A stretch of 14,464 bases of DNA from JAUPKT01 sp964427855 (GTDB lineage Bacteria > Desulfobacterota > Desulfomonilia > Desulfomonilales > Desulfomonilaceae): assembly GCA_964427855.1 (NCBI GenBank), contig CAYRVH010000070.1, positions 1-14,464 on the forward strand, read 5' to 3'. The number at the start of each line of letters is the position of its first letter. Position 1 is the first letter of the stretch. Below the pieces are notes generated by a model. That model ran no database searches and was not told where the DNA came from. It saw only the letters and a program-made list of their open reading frames with translations. The position numbers and the translations under genes are program-made. Positions 7,279 to 14,312 of the stretch are shown one piece after another.

Positions 7279-8208
7279 ATGTCAATGAAAGAAAAAGCAA
7301 TCATCACGGCAGCAATCACAGGCAGCATTCACACGCCCAGCATGTCAGAATATCTCCCAATTACCCCCCAGCAGATAGCCGACCAGGCGGTTGAGGCGTG
7401 TGAAGCAGGGGCCGCTGTATGTCATATCCATGTCCGAGACCCTGAAACGGGTCAACCCAGTTCCGACGTTAATCTTTTCAAAGATGTTATCACTCGCATC
7501 AAGAGCAGATGTGATATGGTAATCTGCATCACCAGCGGCGGTGGACTCGGCATGACCGCCGAACAGCGTCTCGTCCCAGTATCTACCTTCAAGCCCGAAC
7601 TGGCTTCTTTCAATGCCGGCTCCGTCAATTTTGCCCTTTTTCAGGTTCTCGAACGCCGCAAGGAGTTTAAGTTTGATTGGGAAAGCAAGTATCTTGCTCT
7701 GACGGAGGACTTTATCTTTCCCAACACTTTTAAGTCCATGAAAGATTTCGCCCGCATTTTCAAGGAAAACAATACCAAACCAGAATTTGAGGTGTATGAT
7801 TCGGGGATGATCAACAATGTGGCCTTCATGCTTGAAAGAGGCTACTTAGAAGGACCCGTTTATATCCAGTTTGTTATGGGCGTACTCGGGGGCATTACGC
7901 CGAGCTGTGAAAATCTTCTGTTCCTTGTCGATTATGCCAAGAGACTGCTAGGAGATTTCCAATTCTCTGTATGCGTCGCGGGCAGGGCTCAGTTCCCCAT
8001 CTGTACTCAATCACTCTTGCTTGGCGGCAACGTCCGGGTAGGCCTTGAAGACAACCTATTCCTAGAAAAGGGCGTCATGGCGAAAAGCAATGCGGAACAG
8101 GTGGCGAAAATTGTGAGAATCGCCAAAGAACTCGGGATAAAACCCGCGACGCCAGATGACGCAAGACGGATGCTCGGCCTCAAGGGGCTGGATAAAGTTA
8201 ATTTCTGA
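7279..8208 (+). CDS. Beta-keto acid cleavage enzyme (BKACE / DUF849, 3-keto-5-aminohexanoate cleavage type)
   Basis: The product of 309 residues is a BKACE-family protein. Such enzymes are zinc-dependent and convert a beta-keto acid plus acetyl-CoA into acetoacetate and a new acyl-CoA; the founding member, Kce, acts on 3-keto-5-aminohexanoate in lysine fermentation. Family features are the N-terminal ITAAITGSIHTPSMS, the zinc-binding VCHIHVRDPETG with its two histidines, the ITSGGG segment, and the late part with NVRVGLEDNLFLEKG, which holds the conserved Glu-Asp. Codons are open from 7249, but ATG 7279 with AGGAGGA at 7261-7267 is the supported start. It follows the atoE-like gene by 48 bases and probably shares its promoter; acetoacetate made here could be the solute moved by that transporter. 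The keto acid substrate cannot be told from sequence alone, so I do not give it the symbol kce. Confidence 0.93.
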   Translation: MSMKEKAIITAAITGSIHTPSMSEYLPITPQQIADQAVEACEAGAAVCHIHVRDPETGQPSSDVNLFKDVITRIKSRCDMVICITSGGGLGMTAEQRLVPVSTFKPELASFNAGSVNFALFQVLERRKEFKFDWESKYLALTEDFIFPNTFKSMKDFARIFKENNTKPEFEVYDSGMINNVAFMLERGYLEGPVYIQFVMGVLGGITPSCENLLFLVDYAKRLLGDFQFSVCVAGRAQFPICTQSLLLGGNVRVGLEDNLFLEKGVMAKSNAEQVAKIVRIAKELGIKPATPDDARRMLGLKGLDKVNF

Positions 8209-8633
8209 AATCGTTGAATACGGCGCGGGTCAGCAACGTAGACAGAGGAAACTCTATGTTGCTCGGGACGTTGCCCGCGCCCCTATTCCCATGTCTGTAG
8301 TCAACACAGCAACAATGGTCCTCAAAAATGATCGAGTATCGGGGCCTATAACCTTTCTCAAAAGAAAGCGCGAAATGCTTAGACGTGACATTGTCATTCC
8401 CATGAAAATGGGAAGCTGAGGAAACTCAGTATAGATAACCACTTTCGTGTGGATGACGCAGTGAGGGGACACGCACCCAACTCGTGATTCATTTCGAGAA
8501 TTCCTAATAATGTTGCGTTCATTTCATTCTCGCACATGAGAGAATCCACAGGAGTAAAATCATGTATGCGAGTTTCCTCGCACCACGACCTCAAACGAGG
8601 CAAGTAGAAGCCTTGGTTGCGTTTCGTCTTGCC
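8209..8633. other. Non-coding stretch downstream of the BKACE gene
   Basis: No reading frame here looks like a gene. It holds repeat copy 1 and a six-pair hairpin ATTCTC (8526-8531) with GAGAAT (8540-8545). The minus-strand frame at 8254-8472 is largely the repeat itself. I see no strong intrinsic terminator for the BKACE gene. Confidence 0.6.
8344..8505. repeat. Intergenic palindromic repeat, copy 1
   Basis: This 162-base segment is about three quarters identical by eye to 8872-9033, with an identical block at 8383-8409. It contains a perfect hairpin, TTCCCAT (8397-8403), GAAA loop, ATGGGAA (8408-8414). Its inner part is bounded by TGTCATT (8393-8398 region) and ATGACG (8453-8458), which are inverted, as in REP- or MITE-like elements. 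No coding role is apparent. Confidence 0.7.
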
Positions 8634-8834
8634 CTACTTCTGGGGCGCCGCAGGATTCGATACGGGGGGCGGGTGTTCAATGTTTGAAGAGTGGGGATGG
8701 TCGCATGATGAGGCCAGTCGGCACGCCTCGCAGGTGGAACACTTCGGAGAGGCCGAGATGGATCGCACGGCGAATCTGGCGACCACATACACCCCAGCTG
8801 CCACAATGAGCGCTATGACTGTCATCTCTGCCAT
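8634..8834 (-). CDS. Small cysteine-rich single-span membrane protein
   Basis: The 66-residue product starts with one hydrophobic helix (TVIALIVAAGVYVVARFAV). A short cytoplasm-like tail follows with the motif Cys-X2-Cys-X2-Cys-X5-Cys (CSTCEACRLASSC), then a histidine- and proline-rich end. The layout resembles the small FeoB-associated Cys-rich membrane proteins found near ferrous iron transporters, but no feoB is in the window, so this is only a resemblance. ATG 8834 has AGGGG seven bases upstream, which supports real translation. It stands alone between the two repeat copies on the same strand as the DUF2997 gene and could be the last gene of that transcript. A chance frame remains possible. 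Confidence 0.55.
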   Translation of the reverse strand: MAEMTVIALIVAAGVYVVARFAVRSISASPKCSTCEACRLASSCDHPHSSNIEHPPPVSNPAAPQK

Positions 8835-8871
8835 TATGGAACCCCTGCGCAGGCCTTACATCGCGAGCTGT

Positions 8872-9033
8872 GCCTCATAACCATTCCCAAAAGACATCGG
8901 AAAATGCCCACACGTGACATTGTCATTCCCATGAAAATAGGAATCCAGAAAACTCATTATGGCTCTTCACTTTCGTGAAAATGACGTAGCGATGGCACAC
9001 GGTCCCGATTCGTGATTAAGTTCGAGAAATCCT
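8872..9033. repeat. Intergenic palindromic repeat, copy 2
   Basis: This is the second copy of the element at 8344-8505, of the same 162-base length and in the same orientation, 528 bases away. The hairpin is nearly kept (TTCCCAT, GAAA, ATAGGAA with one mismatch). It fills most of the gap between the small membrane protein gene and DUF2997, and on the minus strand it could act as a structured 3' end for the DUF2997 transcript. Confidence 0.7.
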
Positions 9034-9078
9034 CTCAGCGTTCTCTTACCATCACGATGTATTTCCGAAGACGCGTTG

Positions 9079-9294
9079 TCAAGTGATTTTCAGACTCAGT
9101 TCCACTGATTGTTCGATCTCCTGAGGTTGCTGATCGTATTCGTCGGTAAAGATGCGGTCGGTTATGTCACTGCCAAGAATCTTCTCCAAATCCTCTGTCA
9201 CAGCGAGGCATTTTTGGCCCATAACCCCCTGCACGCGAATGCGTACCATGCCATCGGCGGAAACAATCACCTCAATCTCTTGAAGCTCAGCCAT
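9079..9294 (-). CDS. DUF2997 family protein
   Basis: The product of 71 residues matches the DUF2997 pattern: an N-terminal beta-hairpin (EIEVIVSADGMVRIRVQGVMGQKC) followed by a helix with the CLAVTEDLEKILG segment and an acidic, poorly conserved tail. It lies two bases after the DUF1257 gene stop, with GGAGG about 11 bases before ATG 9294, so both are almost certainly on one mRNA. DUF2997 and DUF1257 genes are, from memory, common neighbours, often with an AAA+ ATPase, but no function is established for the pair. No AAA+ gene is in the window. Confidence 0.85.
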   Translation of the reverse strand: MAELQEIEVIVSADGMVRIRVQGVMGQKCLAVTEDLEKILGSDITDRIFTDEYDQQPQEIEQSVELSLKIT

Positions 9295-9296
9295 GG

Positions 9297-9680
9297 CTAC
9301 ACCATCCTCCGCAAGGTCATGTGAATAGTATTGTCCGCGCGTATCTCCTCGTTCACCACCGTGAAGCCCTGCACTTCCAACTGCTTCAATGCGGCCCGGT
9401 AGGCATATCGCTGGGTGACCTTTGCTAAAAATTCATGTTGCTGCACGTCCTTTATTCCATACCAATCTGCGACGAGTTCGTACACGTCGCCATTCCTTCT
9501 GAAACCAATTTGGTAGTCCTTATCCCCGGTATAAACCTTCACCTCCACCCGAGTAGTGATGCCTTGGTAGTCGCGCACTTCCAGGTCGCCCGTCTCGTAC
9601 ACCAAGGCGAGGTCATCTAGAGCTTCCAGAAGATGCTCTCTTGACACGATTCTGGTCTTCAGCGTGGTGAAGTGGGACAT
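9297..9680 (-). CDS. DUF1257 (Ycf35-like) family protein
   Basis: The product of 127 residues belongs to DUF1257, the family of the plastid/cyanobacterial Ycf35 protein. The signs are the N-terminal MSHFTTLKTRIVSREHLLEAL, the centre YQIGFRRNGDVYELVADWYGI, and the QRYAYRAALKQLEVQGFTVV segment near the end, all in the usual order and length. ATG 9680 is preceded by GGAGGGGAG (9689-9697), a very strong ribosome site eight bases upstream. It follows the Hsp70-like gene by 24 bases and precedes DUF2997 by two, which suggests the three are co-expressed and roughly matched in stoichiometry. The biochemical role of the family is unknown to me. Confidence 0.92.
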   Translation of the reverse strand: MSHFTTLKTRIVSREHLLEALDDLALVYETGDLEVRDYQGITTRVEVKVYTGDKDYQIGFRRNGDVYELVADWYGIKDVQQHEFLAKVTQRYAYRAALKQLEVQGFTVVNEEIRADNTIHMTLRRMV

Positions 9681-9704
9681 GATGAATGCTCCCCTCCGTT
9701 TCTT

Positions 9705-11297
9705 TCATCGTAGTTTTATAAGTGGCTTGTCCTTCATGAGCACCCGACCAGTCTGCACGTCTCGCACGGACACGCAAAGCCTCTTGTTCCCATCAACAGT
9801 GAAAGAGACGGGGAAACGCTTATCGCCCCTCTGAGCTAAAGGGGACGCGTGCACAAACGAAGGGCAGTGCTCATTGATCCAGAAATAGCGAAAGTTTTCG
9901 TCGCTGGCTTCTCGTTCACGAAAGTGGACCCTGCCAGACGGGTCGAAAATCAAATCAAATTTCGCTTCCCCGTCATGCGAAGCTCCGTCCTCTGGCGAAA
10001 TCTCGTACACCTCCAGACCAAGGTATTCTTGGTCGTCATAAGAGGCGCAGACGGTGACCTGACGAACAGGCCCTTGGCAGGGATACGGCGTACCCGCTTC
10101 CACGATGGTCAGAAACTCGTGTCTGCCTTTGGTCCGATTGTAGTAGCGAAGCGCGTACCGGTGCTGTATATGGTCATACAACTCGACGCCGCCAATAAAC
10201 GCCGCTGCTCCCAACGCGACGGCATCCAGGGGTCGATGAGACCTCACCCGAGTCCCAAAGCGCTGGCGGACGGCGCGTCGTACGCATGGCATCAGGCTTG
10301 ATCCACCAACCAGCAGTACATCATGGATGCTGCTGGAGTCGTATCCACGTTCCCCCGCATCGAGAAGAGCCCTGTCCATAGCTCGATTGATGGTCTCAAA
10401 CATCCCACGCTCTTCTAAGAGATCCTCCATGGCGGATCTCGAATACGAAGCGCAGAGGGATTGCTCGGTATGAGGATCGCGCACTTCGACATCGACACTG
10501 TCCAGGGATGTGAGAGTTTCTTTGGCTTGTTGAAGCGCGCCTAGAATGCTCCCCGAAAAATGACTCACCGACTCCGGAGATTTTCCGTTCCTCGCAAGAA
10601 AGTCGCGATAGAGCCATTGGTCAATGGTGGCTCCGCCGATGTCGGCGCCGCCTTTACCAAGCACGTGGCATTTACGGTATCCCTTTGCCTGTTCTTCCAT
10701 GCGCACTATTGATACATCCAGGGTCCCTCCCCCAAAATCGAAGACCATGCAGACATGGCCGGATTGCGCGTGCACGCCGTAGCCCAAGGCCGCCGCGGAC
10801 GCCTCGTCGAGAAATCTAAATCTTCGAATGCCCGCGTATTCAGCTACTTGTGAGAGCCATTCTTGGTAATGCTCAAAGGCCTCCACGGGCAGGGTAAAGG
10901 CCGTCTCGACTTCGTTCATGTCTGTCGTCGTCAAGGCGCGGGTTAGCACATGAACAAGATAATCGCGGCCCGCGTCGCTGTAACGGATCGACTTGCCCGC
11001 GATTTTACGAGGCAAATCAAGTCGATTGGCGATGTAACGCTTCATCCACCTGAACGTGGCACTCGATTCAGAAAGCCCTTTATCAAATACCTGCCTTCCT
11101 ATCCATACATGTTTGCCTTCGTAAGTGATCAGACTGGGGACGAATGGAACCTCGACGTCGCCATGATCGACCGTTTTTTGAATGGCAGCCATGGATATAT
11201 CTGGGATGAACAAGCCTCGAGCAGCTCCCGCGGAGTCATCCCATACAGCGACCCTCGTGTTTGACGTCCCGAAGTCAATACTCAACAACACCGACAA
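9705..11297 (-). CDS. Hsp70-family (DnaK-like) ATPase with short C-terminal region
   Basis: The product of about 530 residues has a full Hsp70 nucleotide-binding domain: phosphate 1 loop SIDFGTSNTRVAVW at the N-terminus, phosphate 2 loop FDFGGGTLDVSIV, and the adenosine motif LLVGGSSLMPCVRRAV at about residue 330. The C-terminal 150 or so residues are beta-rich (FDLIFDPSGRVHFRERE and SFTVDGNKRLCVSVRD) and look like a divergent substrate-binding part. DnaK is about 640 residues; here the helical lid is absent. The frame opens at TTG 11303; I prefer TTG 11297 because GGAG lies seven bases before it, and GTG 11291 is also possible. It is probably a cytoplasmic, dedicated chaperone rather than the housekeeping DnaK: no dnaJ or grpE is nearby, and it is grouped with DUF1257, DUF2997 and a HEAT/WD40 protein. 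Confidence 0.9.
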   Translation of the reverse strand: MSVLLSIDFGTSNTRVAVWDDSAGAARGLFIPDISMAAIQKTVDHGDVEVPFVPSLITYEGKHVWIGRQVFDKGLSESSATFRWMKRYIANRLDLPRKIAGKSIRYSDAGRDYLVHVLTRALTTTDMNEVETAFTLPVEAFEHYQEWLSQVAEYAGIRRFRFLDEASAAALGYGVHAQSGHVCMVFDFGGGTLDVSIVRMEEQAKGYRKCHVLGKGGADIGGATIDQWLYRDFLARNGKSPESVSHFSGSILGALQQAKETLTSLDSVDVEVRDPHTEQSLCASYSRSAMEDLLEERGMFETINRAMDRALLDAGERGYDSSSIHDVLLVGGSSLMPCVRRAVRQRFGTRVRSHRPLDAVALGAAAFIGGVELYDHIQHRYALRYYNRTKGRHEFLTIVEAGTPYPCQGPVRQVTVCASYDDQEYLGLEVYEISPEDGASHDGEAKFDLIFDPSGRVHFREREASDENFRYFWINEHCPSFVHASPLAQRGDKRFPVSFTVDGNKRLCVSVRDVQTGRVLMKDKPLIKLR

Positions 11298-11356
11298 TCC
11301 CAATCTCCAGCTCTAAAAATGTGAAACCATCATTTATTTACCTCAAGGCATCGGCG

Positions 11357-11370
11357 CGGCCGTCAGGCCG
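11357..11370 (-). other. Small GC-rich hairpin between the WD40 and Hsp70 genes
   Basis: CGGCC and GGCCG form a five-pair stem with a four-base loop in the 117-base gap. There is no T-run, so it is not a convincing intrinsic terminator. It could still set the level of Hsp70 relative to the upstream gene. Confidence 0.25.
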
Positions 11371-11414
11371 AGAAACCCAACATTTGGTTGCCTTCTTGGC
11401 AATCTCCCATCTGA

Positions 11415-14054
11415 CTACTCTGCGATCTCTATGTCAAACTCCCCTATTTCGATGAACGGCTGGTCGTCAGCGATCTGAATGTCGAACTTCCAGCGTTGCC
11501 TCATTTGAGCGAGCAGGAATTCGAGCCAGGGTCGAGCGGCTTCGTCCTGGCAGTCCTTGAGCATGGCTTCGACCGTCTCCATCTCGTCGCGTTTCGTGGC
11601 TCGCCGGAAAATACCTGACTGAAAGTTCCACACGCAGACCTGCGCGTCGTTCCCTCCACTCACTAAAGCTCGACTCTCTACGTCCGTGGCGAGGCACGTG
11701 ACATGGCCGAGGTGGCCGCGCAGAGACCCCAAACACGCTCCGGTGGCAGCCTCCCACAAAAGAATCTGCTGATCCCAGCCCGCGCTGGCTATAACCCTCC
11801 CGTCTCCACTGGCAGCTACTGATGACACAACATTGTGATGCCCCGGCAGCTTCCAGCGCAGTTGACCTTGAGAAACGTCCCAGACCGCAACGTCATTGTC
11901 GGATGAACATGTGAAAAAACTTGCCCCGTCTGGGCTGAAGCTTATACAGCGGACGGTAAGCGTGTGTGCAGGCACGACTCGGAGTAGTCTTTGGGATTCC
12001 ATGTCCCACAGTCGAACCTCGCCGTCTTCAGACCCGGACGCCAACAGGTCGCCATCGGGGCTGAACGCGAGACTTCGCACTGAAGCCCCGTGGCTCCGAA
12101 GGATTCCCATGAGCCGCTGGTCGCCGAGCCGCCATAGGTAAACGGCATCGTCAAATCCTCCTGCAGCGAGGACTCGGCCGTCCGGACTCGCGGCGAGACA
12201 CGCGACCCCTTTCTGATGTCCCCCCATCGAGAAGGCGGGTTGTCCCTCAGGCATAGCCCATCCAATGACTGAAGGATGCGCGCCTGAAGCAGCAAACAGG
12301 CGCGAGCCGTCTGGCGTCGCCGCGATGGAAGATACTGGGTGGGCATAAGCTTTCATCGATGTGGTGAGCTCGCCGTCCCGCATGTCCCATACGTTTACAG
12401 TTCCGTCCCAAGAGCTTGTCGCCAGCGTTCGATGAAAATACGAGCTTACTACCAATGCGCTCATTCGTCTGGTATGAGCCGTGAATTTGTACACGGGCCT
12501 GTGTTCCATGCCAATGGTCGGCGGTTCAGCCCCACACCTTCGAGCGTACGCGGCCAATTTCGCAAAGTCCGCCTGGTGACTGACGCCAGTAGGCCGCCAC
12601 CCCCTCTCATTGAGTTCCTCCAAGGCCTCGACAGCCCATACAGCCGGCGCGGTAACGGCCATGCGCCACATTTTGTCCCAATTCTGTTGCTCCCGAAGTA
12701 TAGACAGCGCAACTCGCCACTCTCTCTCCGTCATTTCCCACATTCTGCGCCGCCGCCTCGCCCCCGATACTAGTTCCACCAGTTCGAGACGACCTGCCCG
12801 GCGAGCAGCGTCAGCAATGCGAAGCCGAAGGTCACTGCCTCCATGTTCGAACCATTGCCTCAATATGCTCAAGTCGAAGTCGCACGCTTCGTACTCGCCC
12901 CATTGCTCTGTCAAAAAGAAAAACAGAGCTCTATCCATCATATTTTTTGGATGAAGCCCATGGCGCATGGCTATGGCCATGGCCCGCGGCTCGGCGCGCC
13001 GCATTGCCAGTGTACACAACAACTCGCACGCCCCCTCGTCTCCGAGCAAGCTCGGTAGAAACCCTGCCGCCCGATCCGCTATGCGACTATCCTCGTCGGA
13101 GAGCGCCGCAAGCAGCGGCTGGACGAGGAACTCAGGACGCTCATCGAGCGCGTCATAACGCTCGTTTCGAAGAGCTGAGAGTACTTTGACATACGGCGGG
13201 TCTGTCGCTACAAATCCAGCGTTTGCAACGATGTTGTCCAGATCGCTCGTACGTTGGCATGACCAGATTGTCAGCAATGCGTTTACCGCCCTGTGATCTT
13301 TGAGCAAGAGCAACGAGCGAACGGCCGCGTCCCGTATGTACGCATCCGAGTCGCTCAGAAATCCGACGAGTGTCGGCACATCTGCCGCACCCACCGAAGA
13401 CGCGGTAGCGAGATCGTTGTTCAACAGGGCCGTCGCGATCCTGATGTTGGCCGGTTTCTCCGCAGTGTAGCCGCAGGATGTGATGATATCAGCGAGTGCA
13501 GCGTTCCTTGTCTCAAACCATATCTCGCAGAGCCGGTTAATTGCAGGCGCTGCGGAAAGGTTTCGAAGGATGAGGTACGCCCGTGAGCCCAATGGATCAT
13601 CGAGCATCAGCGCCGCGTTGATAAGCGGCGGGATCGCCTCGCCTCCCAATTCCATCACGTGGTCTGTTCGGCCGGATTCGAGGCATTCCCGGACGTTGAC
13701 ATGCCGTGCAAAATTGGGGATCGAACCGGCTTCAGCAATCGCGACAGCCAGACGCGTCTGCCCGGTCAGAAGCCAACACATATATATAGCGGCTGGGTCG
13801 CCTCTTTTTGCAGAGCCCTCGAGCACGTCGAGCCACTCAGACCCGTATGAGCCGAGCGCAATGTCCCTCAACAATCGTCGATATTCGCCGCTGGAATCCT
13901 CCCCCCTCACGGCATGGGCTGTCAGGTGAAACAATATTTCTTCAGATGGGACTTGGGATCCAACTTCCTGTTGCACGTCGGCGAGCACTCGAGCGTCAGC
14001 GTACGCTCCTATGTCCGGGGCGTGTAGAACGGAAAAGAGAACGCCGTTATTCAT
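11415..14054 (-). CDS. HEAT-repeat and WD40 beta-propeller scaffold protein
   Basis: The product has 879 residues. About the first 520 are helical and include HEAT-like repeats, for example LVGFLSDSDAYIRDAAVRSL and LLAALSDEDSRIADRAAGFL, often a sign of a protein-binding solenoid. Seven WD40 repeats follow (about residues 530-815), each recognisable by ending in W-D, W-R, W-E or W-N and by the SPDG turns; seven is a complete closed propeller. The final 64 or so residues are a charged helix and then a tail in which FDIQIAD and FDIEIAE occur 10 residues apart. No signal peptide is visible, so it is probably cytoplasmic. ATG 14054 is the first good start but has no clear Shine-Dalgarno. It is the first gene of the minus-strand set, 117 bases before the Hsp70-like gene. 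No catalytic domain is seen, so a scaffold or client-recognition role is the inference. Confidence 0.88.
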   Translation of the reverse strand: MNNGVLFSVLHAPDIGAYADARVLADVQQEVGSQVPSEEILFHLTAHAVRGEDSSGEYRRLLRDIALGSYGSEWLDVLEGSAKRGDPAAIYMCWLLTGQTRLAVAIAEAGSIPNFARHVNVRECLESGRTDHVMELGGEAIPPLINAALMLDDPLGSRAYLILRNLSAAPAINRLCEIWFETRNAALADIITSCGYTAEKPANIRIATALLNNDLATASSVGAADVPTLVGFLSDSDAYIRDAAVRSLLLLKDHRAVNALLTIWSCQRTSDLDNIVANAGFVATDPPYVKVLSALRNERYDALDERPEFLVQPLLAALSDEDSRIADRAAGFLPSLLGDEGACELLCTLAMRRAEPRAMAIAMRHGLHPKNMMDRALFFFLTEQWGEYEACDFDLSILRQWFEHGGSDLRLRIADAARRAGRLELVELVSGARRRRRMWEMTEREWRVALSILREQQNWDKMWRMAVTAPAVWAVEALEELNERGWRPTGVSHQADFAKLAAYARRCGAEPPTIGMEHRPVYKFTAHTRRMSALVVSSYFHRTLATSSWDGTVNVWDMRDGELTTSMKAYAHPVSSIAATPDGSRLFAASGAHPSVIGWAMPEGQPAFSMGGHQKGVACLAASPDGRVLAAGGFDDAVYLWRLGDQRLMGILRSHGASVRSLAFSPDGDLLASGSEDGEVRLWDMESQRLLRVVPAHTLTVRCISFSPDGASFFTCSSDNDVAVWDVSQGQLRWKLPGHHNVVSSVAASGDGRVIASAGWDQQILLWEAATGACLGSLRGHLGHVTCLATDVESRALVSGGNDAQVCVWNFQSGIFRRATKRDEMETVEAMLKDCQDEAARPWLEFLLAQMRQRWKFDIQIADDQPFIEIGEFDIEIAE

Positions 14055-14312
14055 TGGCCAAGAGGTATATTACGAATTCTCAAACACCTTATTAGGGTTG
14101 ACCGCAACAGGAAGGGACTTGCCGATGCGGCCACGCCTCTGTTTCTTAGAGCGCTCTCAAAACGTAACATAAGATTGATGCAGCGAGCTCGCAACGAGTC
14201 CTCCTAGGTCTCATTGCTCTTAAAAGCGCCGAACGTCAAGCCGCAATCACACCCCACATCAGGTGCGCGGTCATACCGTGATCGTATTCGACTTGATTTT
14301 CACCAACCAGAT
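14055..14312. other. Upstream region of the minus-strand module
   Basis: About 258 bases without a supported gene, before the WD40 start. On the minus strand TAATAT lies about 20 bases before ATG 14054 and could be a -10 box, but I see no good -35 at the proper distance. I find no repeat or RNA gene here. Confidence 0.4.

Noticed and set aside
8254..8472. A 72-codon minus-strand frame
   Set aside because: It is mostly made of repeat copy 1 and lacks a good ribosome site; kept only as a possible relic.
8344..9033. CRISPR array
   Set aside because: There are only two copies, 162 bases long, 528 bases apart and diverged, with no regular spacers and no cas genes.
9849..10301. A 150-codon plus-strand frame inside the Hsp70-like gene
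   Set aside because: The opposite strand carries the conserved Hsp70 coding sequence, so this is a shadow frame.
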